Shown here: piece after piece, positions 8,430 through 16,012 of the stretch | Numbering within the stretch: the stretch's first letter is position 1 | How the letters are laid out: each line of letters opens with the position of its first letter | From: Muribaculaceae bacterium | Lineage (GTDB): Bacteria > Bacteroidota > Bacteroidia > Bacteroidales > Muribaculaceae | Assembly (NCBI GenBank): GCA_009775355.1 | Contig: VSPN01000045.1 | Location: 1-24,129, forward strand | DNA length: 24,129 bases | Reading direction: 5' to 3' | The notes under the pieces: generated by a model | The model's input: the letters and a program-made list of their open reading frames with translations, nothing else | Databases searched by the model: none | Told to the model about the DNA's origin: nothing | Made by a program: the position numbers and the translations under genes

Positions 8430-9460
8430 GAAAGACTTGCAGAAGACTTGAAACGCGCCTCGCCGCGACGCTTCTCGGTGTGCTGACACTGATGCTCGGC
8501 GGCTGCGTTCACGAATGGCCCGACACTCCGGCCGCGCGCACGGCCACGCTCCGGGTGAGGCACGAGCTTCCTTGGGACATATTCGAATGGACCTATCCGA
8601 GGCAGTCGCGTGCCGCAGAGGAAAGCGGACTCATGACGAGATACATATTCGCCGTCTATCCGGCAGACTCCGACAAAGAGCCGCCTGTGAAACGCGTCGT
8701 ATCGTACAGAGAGGGAACGGACAGAGAAGATTTCGAAATAGATCTCGAACTCCAGCCCGGCGAATGGGACATACGCGTATGGAGCGACATGGCCGATCAG
8801 GGCAGCGGAGTCTCGCCATTCTACGATCCGTCGGACTTCACGTCGGTGAAATATGCCGACCCGTTTGTCGGAGGCGACACACGCAAGGACGCCTTCGCCG
8901 GCACAGTCAGGATCAGCGTGCCCGACATCATCGAGGACCGCTGGCCCGACAGCCGGAAAGAGATCACACTGCGGCGACCGCTGACCGCATTCGCGTTCAT
9001 AGCCACCGACCTTCAGGACTTCATAGAGCAGGAGGAGACCCGCACACGCAACGAGCAGGGCGTTCCCCCCTCGCAACTGCCGCCCATAGCACTCGACGAC
9101 TACTCGGCAAGAATATCGTATACAGGATTTCTCCCGTCGGTCTACAACCACTTCAGCGACCGCCCCGTCGACTCGGCCACCGGCATGGGATTCAGCACCG
9201 GATTGTCGAGACTGAACGAGCAGGAGGCGCTGACAGGCCACGACTTCGTGTTCATAAACGGATCGGAATCGACAGTGCGGGTATCGCTCGACTACTACCA
9301 TAAAGACGGCACACACATAGCCCGCGTGGCGGCGTTCGACATTCCTGTGAAACGCAACCGCTGCACGGTGGTGCGCGGAGACTTCCTGACTTCCAAAGCC
9401 ACAGGCTCGACAGGCATAGACCCCGGATTCGATGGGGACTTCAACATAGAATACAAGTGA
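8426..9460 (+). CDS. FimB/Mfa2-like fimbrial anchor lipoprotein
   Basis: A lipoprotein of 344 residues. The signal peptide ends in LMLGGC (Cys27 lipidated). The body resembles the FimB/Mfa2 family: an early beta-strand (ATLRVRHELPW), then RYIFAVYPAD, a region rich in acidic residues (DFEIDLELQPGEWDIRVWSDM), and LRRPLTAFAFIATDLQDF, which recurs at the domain junction in fimbrillin-like proteins. In Porphyromonas, FimB and Mfa2 anchor the fimbria to the outer membrane and set its length. It overlaps the DUF3575 gene by 4 bases and precedes two adhesin genes, consistent with an anchor encoded before the shaft or tip. Family assignment is by pattern, not by search. Confidence 0.82.
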   Translation: MRKTCRRLETRLAATLLGVLTLMLGGCVHEWPDTPAARTATLRVRHELPWDIFEWTYPRQSRAAEESGLMTRYIFAVYPADSDKEPPVKRVVSYREGTDREDFEIDLELQPGEWDIRVWSDMADQGSGVSPFYDPSDFTSVKYADPFVGGDTRKDAFAGTVRISVPDIIEDRWPDSRKEITLRRPLTAFAFIATDLQDFIEQEETRTRNEQGVPPSQLPPIALDDYSARISYTGFLPSVYNHFSDRPVDSATGMGFSTGLSRLNEQEALTGHDFVFINGSESTVRVSLDYYHKDGTHIARVAAFDIPVKRNRCTVVRGDFLTSKATGSTGIDPGFDGDFNIEYK

Positions 9461-9464
9461 CGCC

Positions 9465-9487
9465 GTCCGGGCACACCGGCTCCGGAC
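9465..9487 (+). other. Short intercistronic hairpin
   Basis: GTCCGG (9465-9470) and CCGGAC (9482-9487) can pair around an 11-base loop just after the anchor gene stop. There is no T tract, so it is not a normal terminator. It might affect mRNA processing or partial attenuation before the adhesin genes. Confidence 0.3.
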
Positions 9488-9562
9488 AGCCATGACAATA
9501 CAACAGACATCAACTTACAATATTCATACAAACAAAAATTAAATAACACAAACAGAACCAAG

Positions 9563-11263
9563 ATGAAAAAGACAAGACTTTTCGGGCTGCCCCTAATGGC
9601 GGCCACGCTTATCGGCGCAGCGTCCTGCTCGAACGAAGAGATTCCGCAGACAGTCACCGGCGACGGCAACGTGACCCTCACCGCCACACTCCCAGACGGG
9701 ATGCTCACCCGCGCGTTCGGCGACGGCAACACAGCCACCCGACTATCATATGCCGTCTACAACGCCGGCTCGACCACACCTATCGCCGGCATGACCGTCG
9801 ATGGCGACAATGCGCTGACAATGGCCGGACGCACAGCCACGGTCAACCTCAAGCTCGTCACCGGACGTAGCTATGACATCATATTCTGGGCAGAGAGCGA
9901 GTCTGTGCACAACGCTACCGGCACGAAGCCCTACACCGTGACATGGGACGGCCAGATCCTCGACGTGAACTACAACGAAATCCTCAGCAACGACGAGAAC
10001 CGCGACGCCTTCTTCGTGAAGCACACCATCGAAGTGAACGGTCCGGTCAGCGAGGAGGTTGTGCTCAGACGTCCGTTCGCACAGGTCAACTTCGGCTCGG
10101 ACGATCTCAACGAGAGCGCGGTGACCGATGCCTTCGGCACGGATCTGAAGACCTCGCTCAAGACACAGACCTACACTCAGCTCAACCTCGGCAACGGCGA
10201 GGTGGCCAACCAGGTGGAGATCACCTACGAGGCCGACGGACTTCCCCAGGGCGAGAACTTCCCCTATGAGCCGGAGACCTACGGCTACCTGTCGATGAAC
10301 TATCTGCTTGTTCCGGCCAGCCGCTCGATAGTAGACCTCGAACTCGCCGTGAGCAACGCCGCCGGCGTGATCAACACGGTCAACGTATCGGCAGCACCCG
10401 TGCAGCGCAATTTCCGCACCAACATCTACGGCTCGCTGCTGACCTCAGCCGCCGACTTCAACGTGCGCATCGACCCGATCTTCGACCAGCCCGACATCAA
10501 CGTGGAGGAGATAAAGCCCGTGGAGCCGGAAATCGACGGCAACACCTATTCGATCACCAGCGCCGAGGAACTCGCATGGATCGCCAAGACCGTCAACGAG
10601 GGCAACAACCTCAACGGCAAGACCATCAGCATCGACGCCGACATCGACTTCGGGTACATGCCCTGGACTCCGATCGGCACAGCCAAGACCGCTCTAAGCG
10701 CAGACATAGAGGGTAACGGCCACACTATCTCCAACATGTATATCGAGCATGACGAGTGTGTCGGCTTCGTGGGCTACACATGGAGAAAGGTGAAGGATCT
10801 CACATTCCTCAACCCGATCGTCAAGGGCCACCACTGGGTAGGTGTGGTTGTCGGTCTCACACAGGACGGCTGTCCGCAGTTCGGCATCGAGAACATCACA
10901 GTCGAGAACGCCACCGTGACCGTGACCCCCTGGCTCAAGGACGGCAGCTATGACGACGGCGACAAGGCCGGCGTGATCATGGGCTATTTCCCGGCAGCCG
11001 GAGGCGACGCAGCCATCAGAAACTGCACCGTGCGCAACTCGACGGTGACGGCATTCCGCGACCTCGGCTCGATCGTAGGCTACGGCACATATACCGTTAC
11101 CGGCAACACCGCCGAGAACGTGCAGCTCATCCAGGACATGACCAACGGCTACTATCCGCCGATCCTCGTGCAGAAACGCTGGGGTGAGATCAACGGCTAC
11201 AAGAGCAGCATGACCACCGACAACACCGCAATCAACGTGACCCACACGATCACAGGCAACTGA
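9563..11263 (+). CDS. Fimbrillin-like lipoprotein adhesin 1 (DUF6562-type N-terminus, beta-helix-like C-terminus)
   Basis: A lipoprotein of 566 residues; the signal peptide ends at IGAASC (Cys22). The N-terminal part (about 30-300) resembles DUF6562/fimbrillin-like domains: GNVTLTATLPDG, TRAFGDG (Arg50), GRSYDIIFWAE, RRPFAQVNFGSDDL and a closing NFRTNIYGSLLTSAADF. The C-terminal part (about 325-566) has turns resembling GLUG or right-handed beta-helix repeats: DIDFGYMPWTPIG, IEGNGHTISNMYI, VKDLTFLNPIV, AAIRNCTVRNSTV. In type V fimbriae, lipid-anchored precursors are cut after an Arg near the N-terminus before polymerising, and Arg50 is a plausible site. It could be a shaft or tip subunit. No polymerisation data can be read from the sequence. 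Confidence 0.8.
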   Translation: MKKTRLFGLPLMAATLIGAASCSNEEIPQTVTGDGNVTLTATLPDGMLTRAFGDGNTATRLSYAVYNAGSTTPIAGMTVDGDNALTMAGRTATVNLKLVTGRSYDIIFWAESESVHNATGTKPYTVTWDGQILDVNYNEILSNDENRDAFFVKHTIEVNGPVSEEVVLRRPFAQVNFGSDDLNESAVTDAFGTDLKTSLKTQTYTQLNLGNGEVANQVEITYEADGLPQGENFPYEPETYGYLSMNYLLVPASRSIVDLELAVSNAAGVINTVNVSAAPVQRNFRTNIYGSLLTSAADFNVRIDPIFDQPDINVEEIKPVEPEIDGNTYSITSAEELAWIAKTVNEGNNLNGKTISIDADIDFGYMPWTPIGTAKTALSADIEGNGHTISNMYIEHDECVGFVGYTWRKVKDLTFLNPIVKGHHWVGVVVGLTQDGCPQFGIENITVENATVTVTPWLKDGSYDDGDKAGVIMGYFPAAGGDAAIRNCTVRNSTVTAFRDLGSIVGYGTYTVTGNTAENVQLIQDMTNGYYPPILVQKRWGEINGYKSSMTTDNTAINVTHTITGN

Positions 11264-11289
11264 TAATCAACAGACAACTGACAGATCAT

Positions 11290-11317
11290 CCATGCGCCTC
11301 CTTGCGGAGACGCATGG
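11290..11317 (+). other. Strong intercistronic hairpin between the adhesin genes
   Basis: CCATGCG (11290-11296) and CTCC (11298-11301) pair with GGAG (11306-11309) and CGCATGG (11311-11317) around a TTGC loop, with one C-A mismatch. It ends 28 bases before the start of adhesin 2 and has no T tract. It may stabilise or partly separate the two halves of the transcript. An ATG at 11292 is buried in the stem, which argues against it as a start. Confidence 0.55.
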
Positions 11318-11345
11318 AACCATCAAAACCATAAAACCATATATC

Positions 11346-13313
11346 ATGAGACCAGAGAGATTTCTTGCCGCCGGAGCCGCGGCGCTGATTCTGACAGCCG
11401 CCACCACATCCTGCTCTAACGACGACCGCCCCGACATGCCGTCGGGAGAGGGAAACGTGACATTCTCGGTGAACCTCGCCGATACCCCGACGACCCGCGC
11501 GTTCGGCGACGGCAGATCGGCCACAAGCCTTGTCTGCGCCGTCTATGACCGCGACGGCAACCTTGTGACACGCAAGGACGCGGTGATCGAGAACCTCACG
11601 GCAAGCGTTCAGCTTCAGCTTGCAAGCGGCGAGAGCTATGACATAGCTTTCTTCGCATATCGCGACGGCGGAGTATACTCCATCGACACAGCCACCGGAA
11701 AGGTAAGCGTGGACTACAGTGCGATGAACGACGGCACAGCGGCGTCGGGTGTCCGCATCGACGACGACTGTTTCTACACACTGCGCAGCGGATATACCGC
11801 AGGATCGTCTGCACAGGAGAACATCACACTGACCCGCCCCGTGGCCCAGATCAACTTCGGCACCGACGACCTCGGATCCGATGCAGTGGCGAAAGCCTAT
11901 CCGGCAGGAGCGTACGCACAGATATCGTTTGACGCATACACCACACTCAACCTGCTGACCGGCGAGGCCGAGGGAACGCCCGTCAACGTGGTGCTTCCTC
12001 TGACACCAGTCGACAACGCCCTTCTCGGCGAGGCATTCCCCGTGGAGGGAGGATACAGCTACATGGCAATGGGCTATGCGCTCGTTCCTGCAGAAGGAAG
12101 CGTATCGAACCTGACACTCGGGGCATTCAACGGAGCTTCGGCCACCACCTCGACCAACGCGGTGGCAGTGCCCAACGCACCTCTGAAGAGAAACCACCGC
12201 ACCAACATCTACGGCTCGCTGCTCAGCTCGGCCTCCGACTGGAGCATCCGCGTCGACGAAGGATGGGCGGGGAGATTCGACATCAGCGACTTCACAGGCG
12301 ACGATTCGCTTGCCGAAGGAGGAAACGTGCGTGTCAACTCTGCCGTAGACGCCATAACCATTCCCGAAGAACTGAAGTCACCGCTGACGCTTCACATCAA
12401 CGCGCCCGTGGGCACACTCACCATCGGCGAGACCTCGCAGCCGGTGACAATCGACGTGGCCGGAGGAACCGACTATCCCGAGATCCGCTTCGTGAGCGGA
12501 AGCAATGTCAGGAACCTGACCATCAAGGGAGACCCGGCGTCAGACAAAGCGATCGCCGGTTTCGACTTCTTCACCAACACCGCGCTCAGCAGACCGGCCA
12601 TGCTCGATAATCTTACACTTGAAGGACTTACGTTCCGCGAGAAAGGATTCATGCCGCAGTACACGGTCAGCACGCTCAACACCGTGATCCGCAACTGCCG
12701 CTTCCTTGACATGAAGGAGGCCGCCGTGGCCGTGCAGCACGCACAGGGAGGAGGCAATCAGACAGCCGAGAACCTGACCATCGAGGGCTGCACGATCGAG
12801 TATGCCGCCGACGTGCGTGCCAACGCCAACGGACTCTATCTGCTCGACATAACCGGAACCGTGACCGTGAAAGACAACGTGATCCGCAACGCGGCCTACA
12901 ACGGAGTGTCGATCAGCGCACTGCTCGGAGGCGCAGCCACGAATACCGTAGTGACAGGCAACACCATAGTCAATGCCAGAAAAGATGGAGTGAAGGTGGA
13001 GAATCTCACCGGCACCGTGACAGTCAACGGCAACACCATCACGGCCGGAGTCAACGGCATCCGCCTGAAAAACTCCGTGAAGACTGCCGACATCGAAGTG
13101 AATGACAACTCGATCGACATGTCGGGCGTGACCGACGCGTGGGTCGAGGCAGACGGCGAACCGTCGGGCATACTACTGTTCAACAGCACCGCCAACGACG
13201 GAGCCAAAGTGACCGTAAGAGCCAACACCGTGACCAACTGCACGACACAGCCCTTCACCAAGCGCAACATCACCGAAGCCGCCGGCTCCGACACCTCCAG
13301 CCCGCTTAAATAA
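11346..13313 (+). CDS. Fimbrillin-like lipoprotein adhesin 2 (shared N-terminus, NosD-like beta-helix C-terminus)
   Basis: A lipoprotein of 655 residues from ATG 11346, chosen because it starts a signal peptide ending in AATTSC (Cys23). The in-frame ATG at 11292 adds 18 residues and lies in a hairpin. The N-terminal part (about 30-310) is a paralogue of adhesin 1: GEGNVTFSVNL, TRAFGDG (Arg51), GESYDIAFFAYR, TRPVAQINFGTDDL and HRTNIYGSLLSSASDW. The C-terminal part differs from adhesin 1. It has repeated strand-turn units with Asn and Val ladders (ENLTIEGCTI, GTVTVKDNVIRNA, NTVVTGNTIVNA, GTVTVNGNTITAG, ADIEVNDNSIDM), typical of right-handed parallel beta-helices. Such folds bind glycans or form elongated tips. 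It is the last gene before a strong terminator. Confidence 0.82.
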   Translation: MRPERFLAAGAAALILTAATTSCSNDDRPDMPSGEGNVTFSVNLADTPTTRAFGDGRSATSLVCAVYDRDGNLVTRKDAVIENLTASVQLQLASGESYDIAFFAYRDGGVYSIDTATGKVSVDYSAMNDGTAASGVRIDDDCFYTLRSGYTAGSSAQENITLTRPVAQINFGTDDLGSDAVAKAYPAGAYAQISFDAYTTLNLLTGEAEGTPVNVVLPLTPVDNALLGEAFPVEGGYSYMAMGYALVPAEGSVSNLTLGAFNGASATTSTNAVAVPNAPLKRNHRTNIYGSLLSSASDWSIRVDEGWAGRFDISDFTGDDSLAEGGNVRVNSAVDAITIPEELKSPLTLHINAPVGTLTIGETSQPVTIDVAGGTDYPEIRFVSGSNVRNLTIKGDPASDKAIAGFDFFTNTALSRPAMLDNLTLEGLTFREKGFMPQYTVSTLNTVIRNCRFLDMKEAAVAVQHAQGGGNQTAENLTIEGCTIEYAADVRANANGLYLLDITGTVTVKDNVIRNAAYNGVSISALLGGAATNTVVTGNTIVNARKDGVKVENLTGTVTVNGNTITAGVNGIRLKNSVKTADIEVNDNSIDMSGVTDAWVEADGEPSGILLFNSTANDGAKVTVRANTVTNCTTQPFTKRNITEAAGSDTSSPLK

Positions 13314-13337
13314 CCGCCTGCAACAACAGCAAAAAGA

Positions 13338-13371
13338 AAACCGCCGATTCACATCGGCGGTTTCTTTTTTT
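13338..13371 (+). terminator. Rho-independent terminator of the fimbria-like operon
   Basis: A perfect 11-base stem, AAACCGCCGAT (13338-13348) against ATCGGCGGTTT (13353-13363), encloses a TCAC loop. CTTTTTTT follows. It lies 24 bases after the adhesin 2 stop. This is the clearest terminator in the window. Confidence 0.92.
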
Positions 13372-13490
13372 CAATAATAACTTTTCGAACTAACCTAACA
13401 TCATGAAACGATTTCTGACTATAATACAATCCGGAGGCGGAAGTTGTTCAGTCCTCCCCCCGAAATTTTTTTTATTTTTCTGAACCCCGG

Positions 13491-14450
13491 CTATACGGGG
13501 GAGACCTCGTGGACGTCGACGAGGTGGTTGATAATGGCGAATATGATGAGTCCCTCCGAGGTGTGGATGCCGAGTTTGGAGCTTATGTTGCGGCGGTGGG
13601 TGGCCACGGTGTGGACCGATATGCAGAGCGCGTCGGCGATCTCCTTGTTGACCTTGCCGTGGGCGATGTGACGGATTATGTCTTTCTCGCGCTCGCTCAG
13701 AGAGCTGACCGGTCCGGAGGTGTCGGTGTCATCATCGTCAGACGAAAGGGGAGCGCTGTCGAGCATGGAACGCAGGTTGCTTTCGAGATTCTCTACGGCC
13801 GGGATGAAGAGCTTGTTCTCGACATCGAAATGAGCCATCATGTCGCGCTCACACATTATTATGTCGAACAAGGCGGCGCTAAGCCTCGGATTCTCGTTCT
13901 GCTTGTAATGATAGATGAATATATCCTTGAGCTCGTTGAGTTTGGCGGCCATATGACTGTGGTTGTCGGAGAAGGCGGCTATCGAGAAGTCTTCGTCGAT
14001 GCGGTTTTCGAGAAGAGCCCCGACATATCGGAAAACGACATTGTTCTCATGATCCATGTGGTTGCGGACCTCGACCACATAATTGTCGAAAAACTTCATC
14101 AGCAGAAGCGCCACCTCGTCGGTTTCCGAGCTGTTTATGGCCTCGATCAGACGATGCCGGATATTGGGAAACGTCACATCGAGAAAAGAGGAATGCGCGC
14201 GCTTGAGGTATCCCATCAGAGAATCGAGCGACACCTTGAGCGAGTCGCAGGCATAACCGCTCAGGAGATTGCACACCGAGAGAAAAGTGCCCGTATCGAC
14301 ACCGTTATCGGCGCAGATCTGTCTGACCGTGCGGTCGCCGAAGCCGAACGCGATGTTGAAGCGGCTTATGGCGGGCAGAAGAAGTGCGTTGTCGCGAATA
14401 AGCTCCCTCATGGTGTGGGAGGGAAGATAACCTTGCCGTTTGTCAACCAT
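13491..14450 (-). CDS. RIC/hemerythrin-LuxR fusion transcriptional regulator
   Basis: A protein of 319 residues from ATG 14450. An upstream in-frame ATG (14564) is rejected because the promoter lies between the two. Residues about 8-65 resemble the ScdA_N/DUF542 domain of RIC proteins, but the vicinal Cys pair is replaced (FNIAFGFGD). Residues 75-225 are a hemerythrin-like four-helix bundle. His86, His131, Glu135, His164, His207 and Glu211 match in order and spacing the six di-iron ligands I recall for E. coli YtfE. An acidic linker (about 236-246) leads to a LuxR/GerE helix-turn-helix (about 249-310) with LSEREKDIIRHIAHGKVNKEIA and SVHTVATHRRNI. It is probably a cytoplasmic sensor of nitric oxide, oxygen or iron that controls the divergent operon and possibly itself. 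Ligand and targets are inferred. Confidence 0.87.
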   Translation of the reverse strand: MVDKRQGYLPSHTMRELIRDNALLLPAISRFNIAFGFGDRTVRQICADNGVDTGTFLSVCNLLSGYACDSLKVSLDSLMGYLKRAHSSFLDVTFPNIRHRLIEAINSSETDEVALLLMKFFDNYVVEVRNHMDHENNVVFRYVGALLENRIDEDFSIAAFSDNHSHMAAKLNELKDIFIYHYKQNENPRLSAALFDIIMCERDMMAHFDVENKLFIPAVENLESNLRSMLDSAPLSSDDDDTDTSGPVSSLSEREKDIIRHIAHGKVNKEIADALCISVHTVATHRRNISSKLGIHTSEGLIIFAIINHLVDVHEVSPV

Positions 14451-14473
14451 AATATTGAAGTCTTTTTCCCATG

Positions 14474-14505
14474 CAAAATTACAAACAGGAAACGTGCAGA
14501 CCAAT
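14474..14505 (-). promoter_or_regulatory. Promoter of the RIC-LuxR regulator
   Basis: On the minus strand, ATTG (14505-14502), a 20-base spacer and TAATTTTG (14481-14474) form a Bacteroidales promoter. The -7 box lies 23 bases before ATG 14450, giving a short leader and fixing that start. Both boxes are identical to those of the divergent promoter. Confidence 0.65.
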
Positions 14506-14525
14506 ACCATAAAAGAATGATTATT

Positions 14526-14570
14526 TTCGCGGACAATTAGACATTCGCGGGCAGACAGCACCAATCACAT
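14526..14570. repeat. Direct repeats between divergent promoters, candidate operator
   Basis: TTCGCGGACA (14526-14535) and TTCGCGGGCA (14544-14553) are direct repeats with an 18-base period. GCAGAC followed by CCAAT occurs twice (14496-14505, where the two overlap, and 14551-14565). These lie between two opposed promoters and are the best candidates for a regulator binding site. Confidence 0.4.
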
Positions 14571-14593
14571 GGCAAATATCATCCAAATGCAGT

Positions 14594-14625
14594 ATTGACA
14601 GGCTTGACGGAACGGCCTAATTTTG
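14594..14625 (+). promoter_or_regulatory. Promoter of the porin-imelysin-DHOR operon
   Basis: ATTG (14594-14597), a 20-base spacer and TAATTTTG (14618-14625) match the Bacteroidales -33/-7 pattern. The -7 box ends 24 bases before ATG 14650. Confidence 0.65.
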
Positions 14626-14649
14626 CGACCGAAAACCAACAGCCCCATC

Positions 14650-15972
14650 ATGGACATCAGAAAACCACTCGGCGCGCTCCTGCTTGCCGCCATGTCGCTG
14701 ACCCAGGCTAACGCAGCCACAGAGGCCGAAGAGGCCGACACGACGGGATACGACAGATTTCGCTTCGGAGGATACGGAGAGATACTCGCCCAATTCAAAG
14801 ACTACGGCATAAACCGCTTCGCCGGAACCGGCGGTGGAAACGCCCGCACACACCGCAACACAGTGTCGATACCACGCTTCGTGCTCGCCACCGACTTCAA
14901 GTTCACACCCTCATGGATACTCGGTGCAGAGATCGAGTTCGAGGCCGGAGGCACCGGCACAGCCGTAGAACTTGAGAACAGCGAGAACGGCGAGTATGAG
15001 ACCGAGATCGAGAAAGGTGGAGAAGTCGCGCTGGAACAGTTGCACATAACCCGCCTGATCACGCCGGCCTTCAATGTCAGAGCCGGACACATGATCGTGC
15101 CTGTCGGGCTGACAAACGCACATCACGAGCCGATCAACTTCTTCGGCACGTCGCGCCCTGAGGCCGAAACGTCGCTGCTCCCCTCGACATGGCATGAGAC
15201 CGGAATCGAATTCTTCGGAACATTCGGCAGCCGGCACGCCCTTTTCGACTATCAGGTGATGGTGGTGGCCGGACTGAACGCCAACGGATTCGACCGCAAC
15301 GACTGGATCATCGGCGGCAAACAGGGATTTTTCGAGACAGACAACTTCACATCGCCCGGTTATGTGGCGCGCCTCGACTACCGTGGAGTGCCGGGACTAA
15401 GAACAGGATTCTCAGTCTACTATTGTCACGACGCAGGACGCAATTCCGACAAAGAACAGACCTACTCCGCGATCGGAAGAATACCCGTGACAGTAGCGAC
15501 ATGGGACGCGCAATACCGCAACCGGTTCATCACCGCCCGCGCCAACGTTACATACGGCTATGTGGGCAACTCGGCCGCACTGAGCGAGGCCAACCGCATG
15601 CTCTCGAACAAGTCTCCTTATTCTCGCCTGATACCTGTGGCTAAAAACGCACTCAGCTATGGGGCCGAAGTCGGGTTCAACATCGCGTCGGTGGTGAAAG
15701 CCGCCCGCTGTCCGGTGATCTGGCCTTATGTGAGATATGAATACTACAACCCGCAGTATCGCGGAGAGGGCCGAATGACAATGGACAGCCGTCTTGAAGT
15801 CAGCCAGTGGCAGGCGGGACTCAACTGGCAGGCACTCCCCAACCTTGTGGTAAAGGCTGACTATACCACCCGTCAGATCGGAACACAGAACGTATTTGGC
15901 AAAGGGCCATACAACTCGGAAAACGAGTTCGCAATCGGAATCGCATATATCGGATGGTTCTTTCGGAAATGA
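14650..15972 (+). CDS. Outer-membrane porin-like beta-barrel protein 1
   Basis: A protein of 440 residues from ATG 14650. A TTG at 14623 is in frame but lies inside the promoter. The signal peptide (about 1-22, ending TQANA) is followed by amphipathic beta-strands throughout: FRFGGYGEILAQF, ILGAEIEFEAGG, NVRAGHMIVPVGLTN, YQVMVVAGLNANGF, YVARLDYRGV, and a last strand ending in IGWFF near the C-terminus. The pattern GHMIVPVG and the plug-like middle recall phosphate-selective porin (OprO/OprP) barrels, without a TonB box or plug. It is the first gene of the operon, before an imelysin lipoprotein, and would let a small solute or metal complex across the outer membrane. The substrate is unknown. 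Confidence 0.8.
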   Translation: MDIRKPLGALLLAAMSLTQANAATEAEEADTTGYDRFRFGGYGEILAQFKDYGINRFAGTGGGNARTHRNTVSIPRFVLATDFKFTPSWILGAEIEFEAGGTGTAVELENSENGEYETEIEKGGEVALEQLHITRLITPAFNVRAGHMIVPVGLTNAHHEPINFFGTSRPEAETSLLPSTWHETGIEFFGTFGSRHALFDYQVMVVAGLNANGFDRNDWIIGGKQGFFETDNFTSPGYVARLDYRGVPGLRTGFSVYYCHDAGRNSDKEQTYSAIGRIPVTVATWDAQYRNRFITARANVTYGYVGNSAALSEANRMLSNKSPYSRLIPVAKNALSYGAEVGFNIASVVKAARCPVIWPYVRYEYYNPQYRGEGRMTMDSRLEVSQWQAGLNWQALPNLVVKADYTTRQIGTQNVFGKGPYNSENEFAIGIAYIGWFFRK

Positions 15973-16012
15973 CAAAGGATAATATAAAATTAATATAAAC
16001 ACAATATACATC

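Noticed and set aside
8387..9493. Long minus-strand open frame (368 codons) opposite the FimB/Mfa2-like gene
   Set aside because: Low-complexity Arg/Cys-rich product without a family pattern. The plus-strand frame has a signal peptide, lipobox and operon context.
12760..13140. Repeated NTI/NTV-type segments as a DNA repeat or CRISPR-like array
   Set aside because: They are protein-level beta-helix repeats in adhesin 2, without regular nucleotide repeats or spacers.
13433..13470. GGAGG/CCTCC hairpin followed by T-rich sequence as a second terminator
   Set aside because: Only five base pairs with a 15-base loop, and the T run is separated by CCCCGAAA. The strong terminator at 13338-13371 already ends the operon.
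13509..14540. Plus-strand open frame (343 codons) opposite the RIC-LuxR regulator
   Set aside because: The minus-strand product has complete di-iron and LuxR motifs and its own promoter. The plus-strand product shows none.
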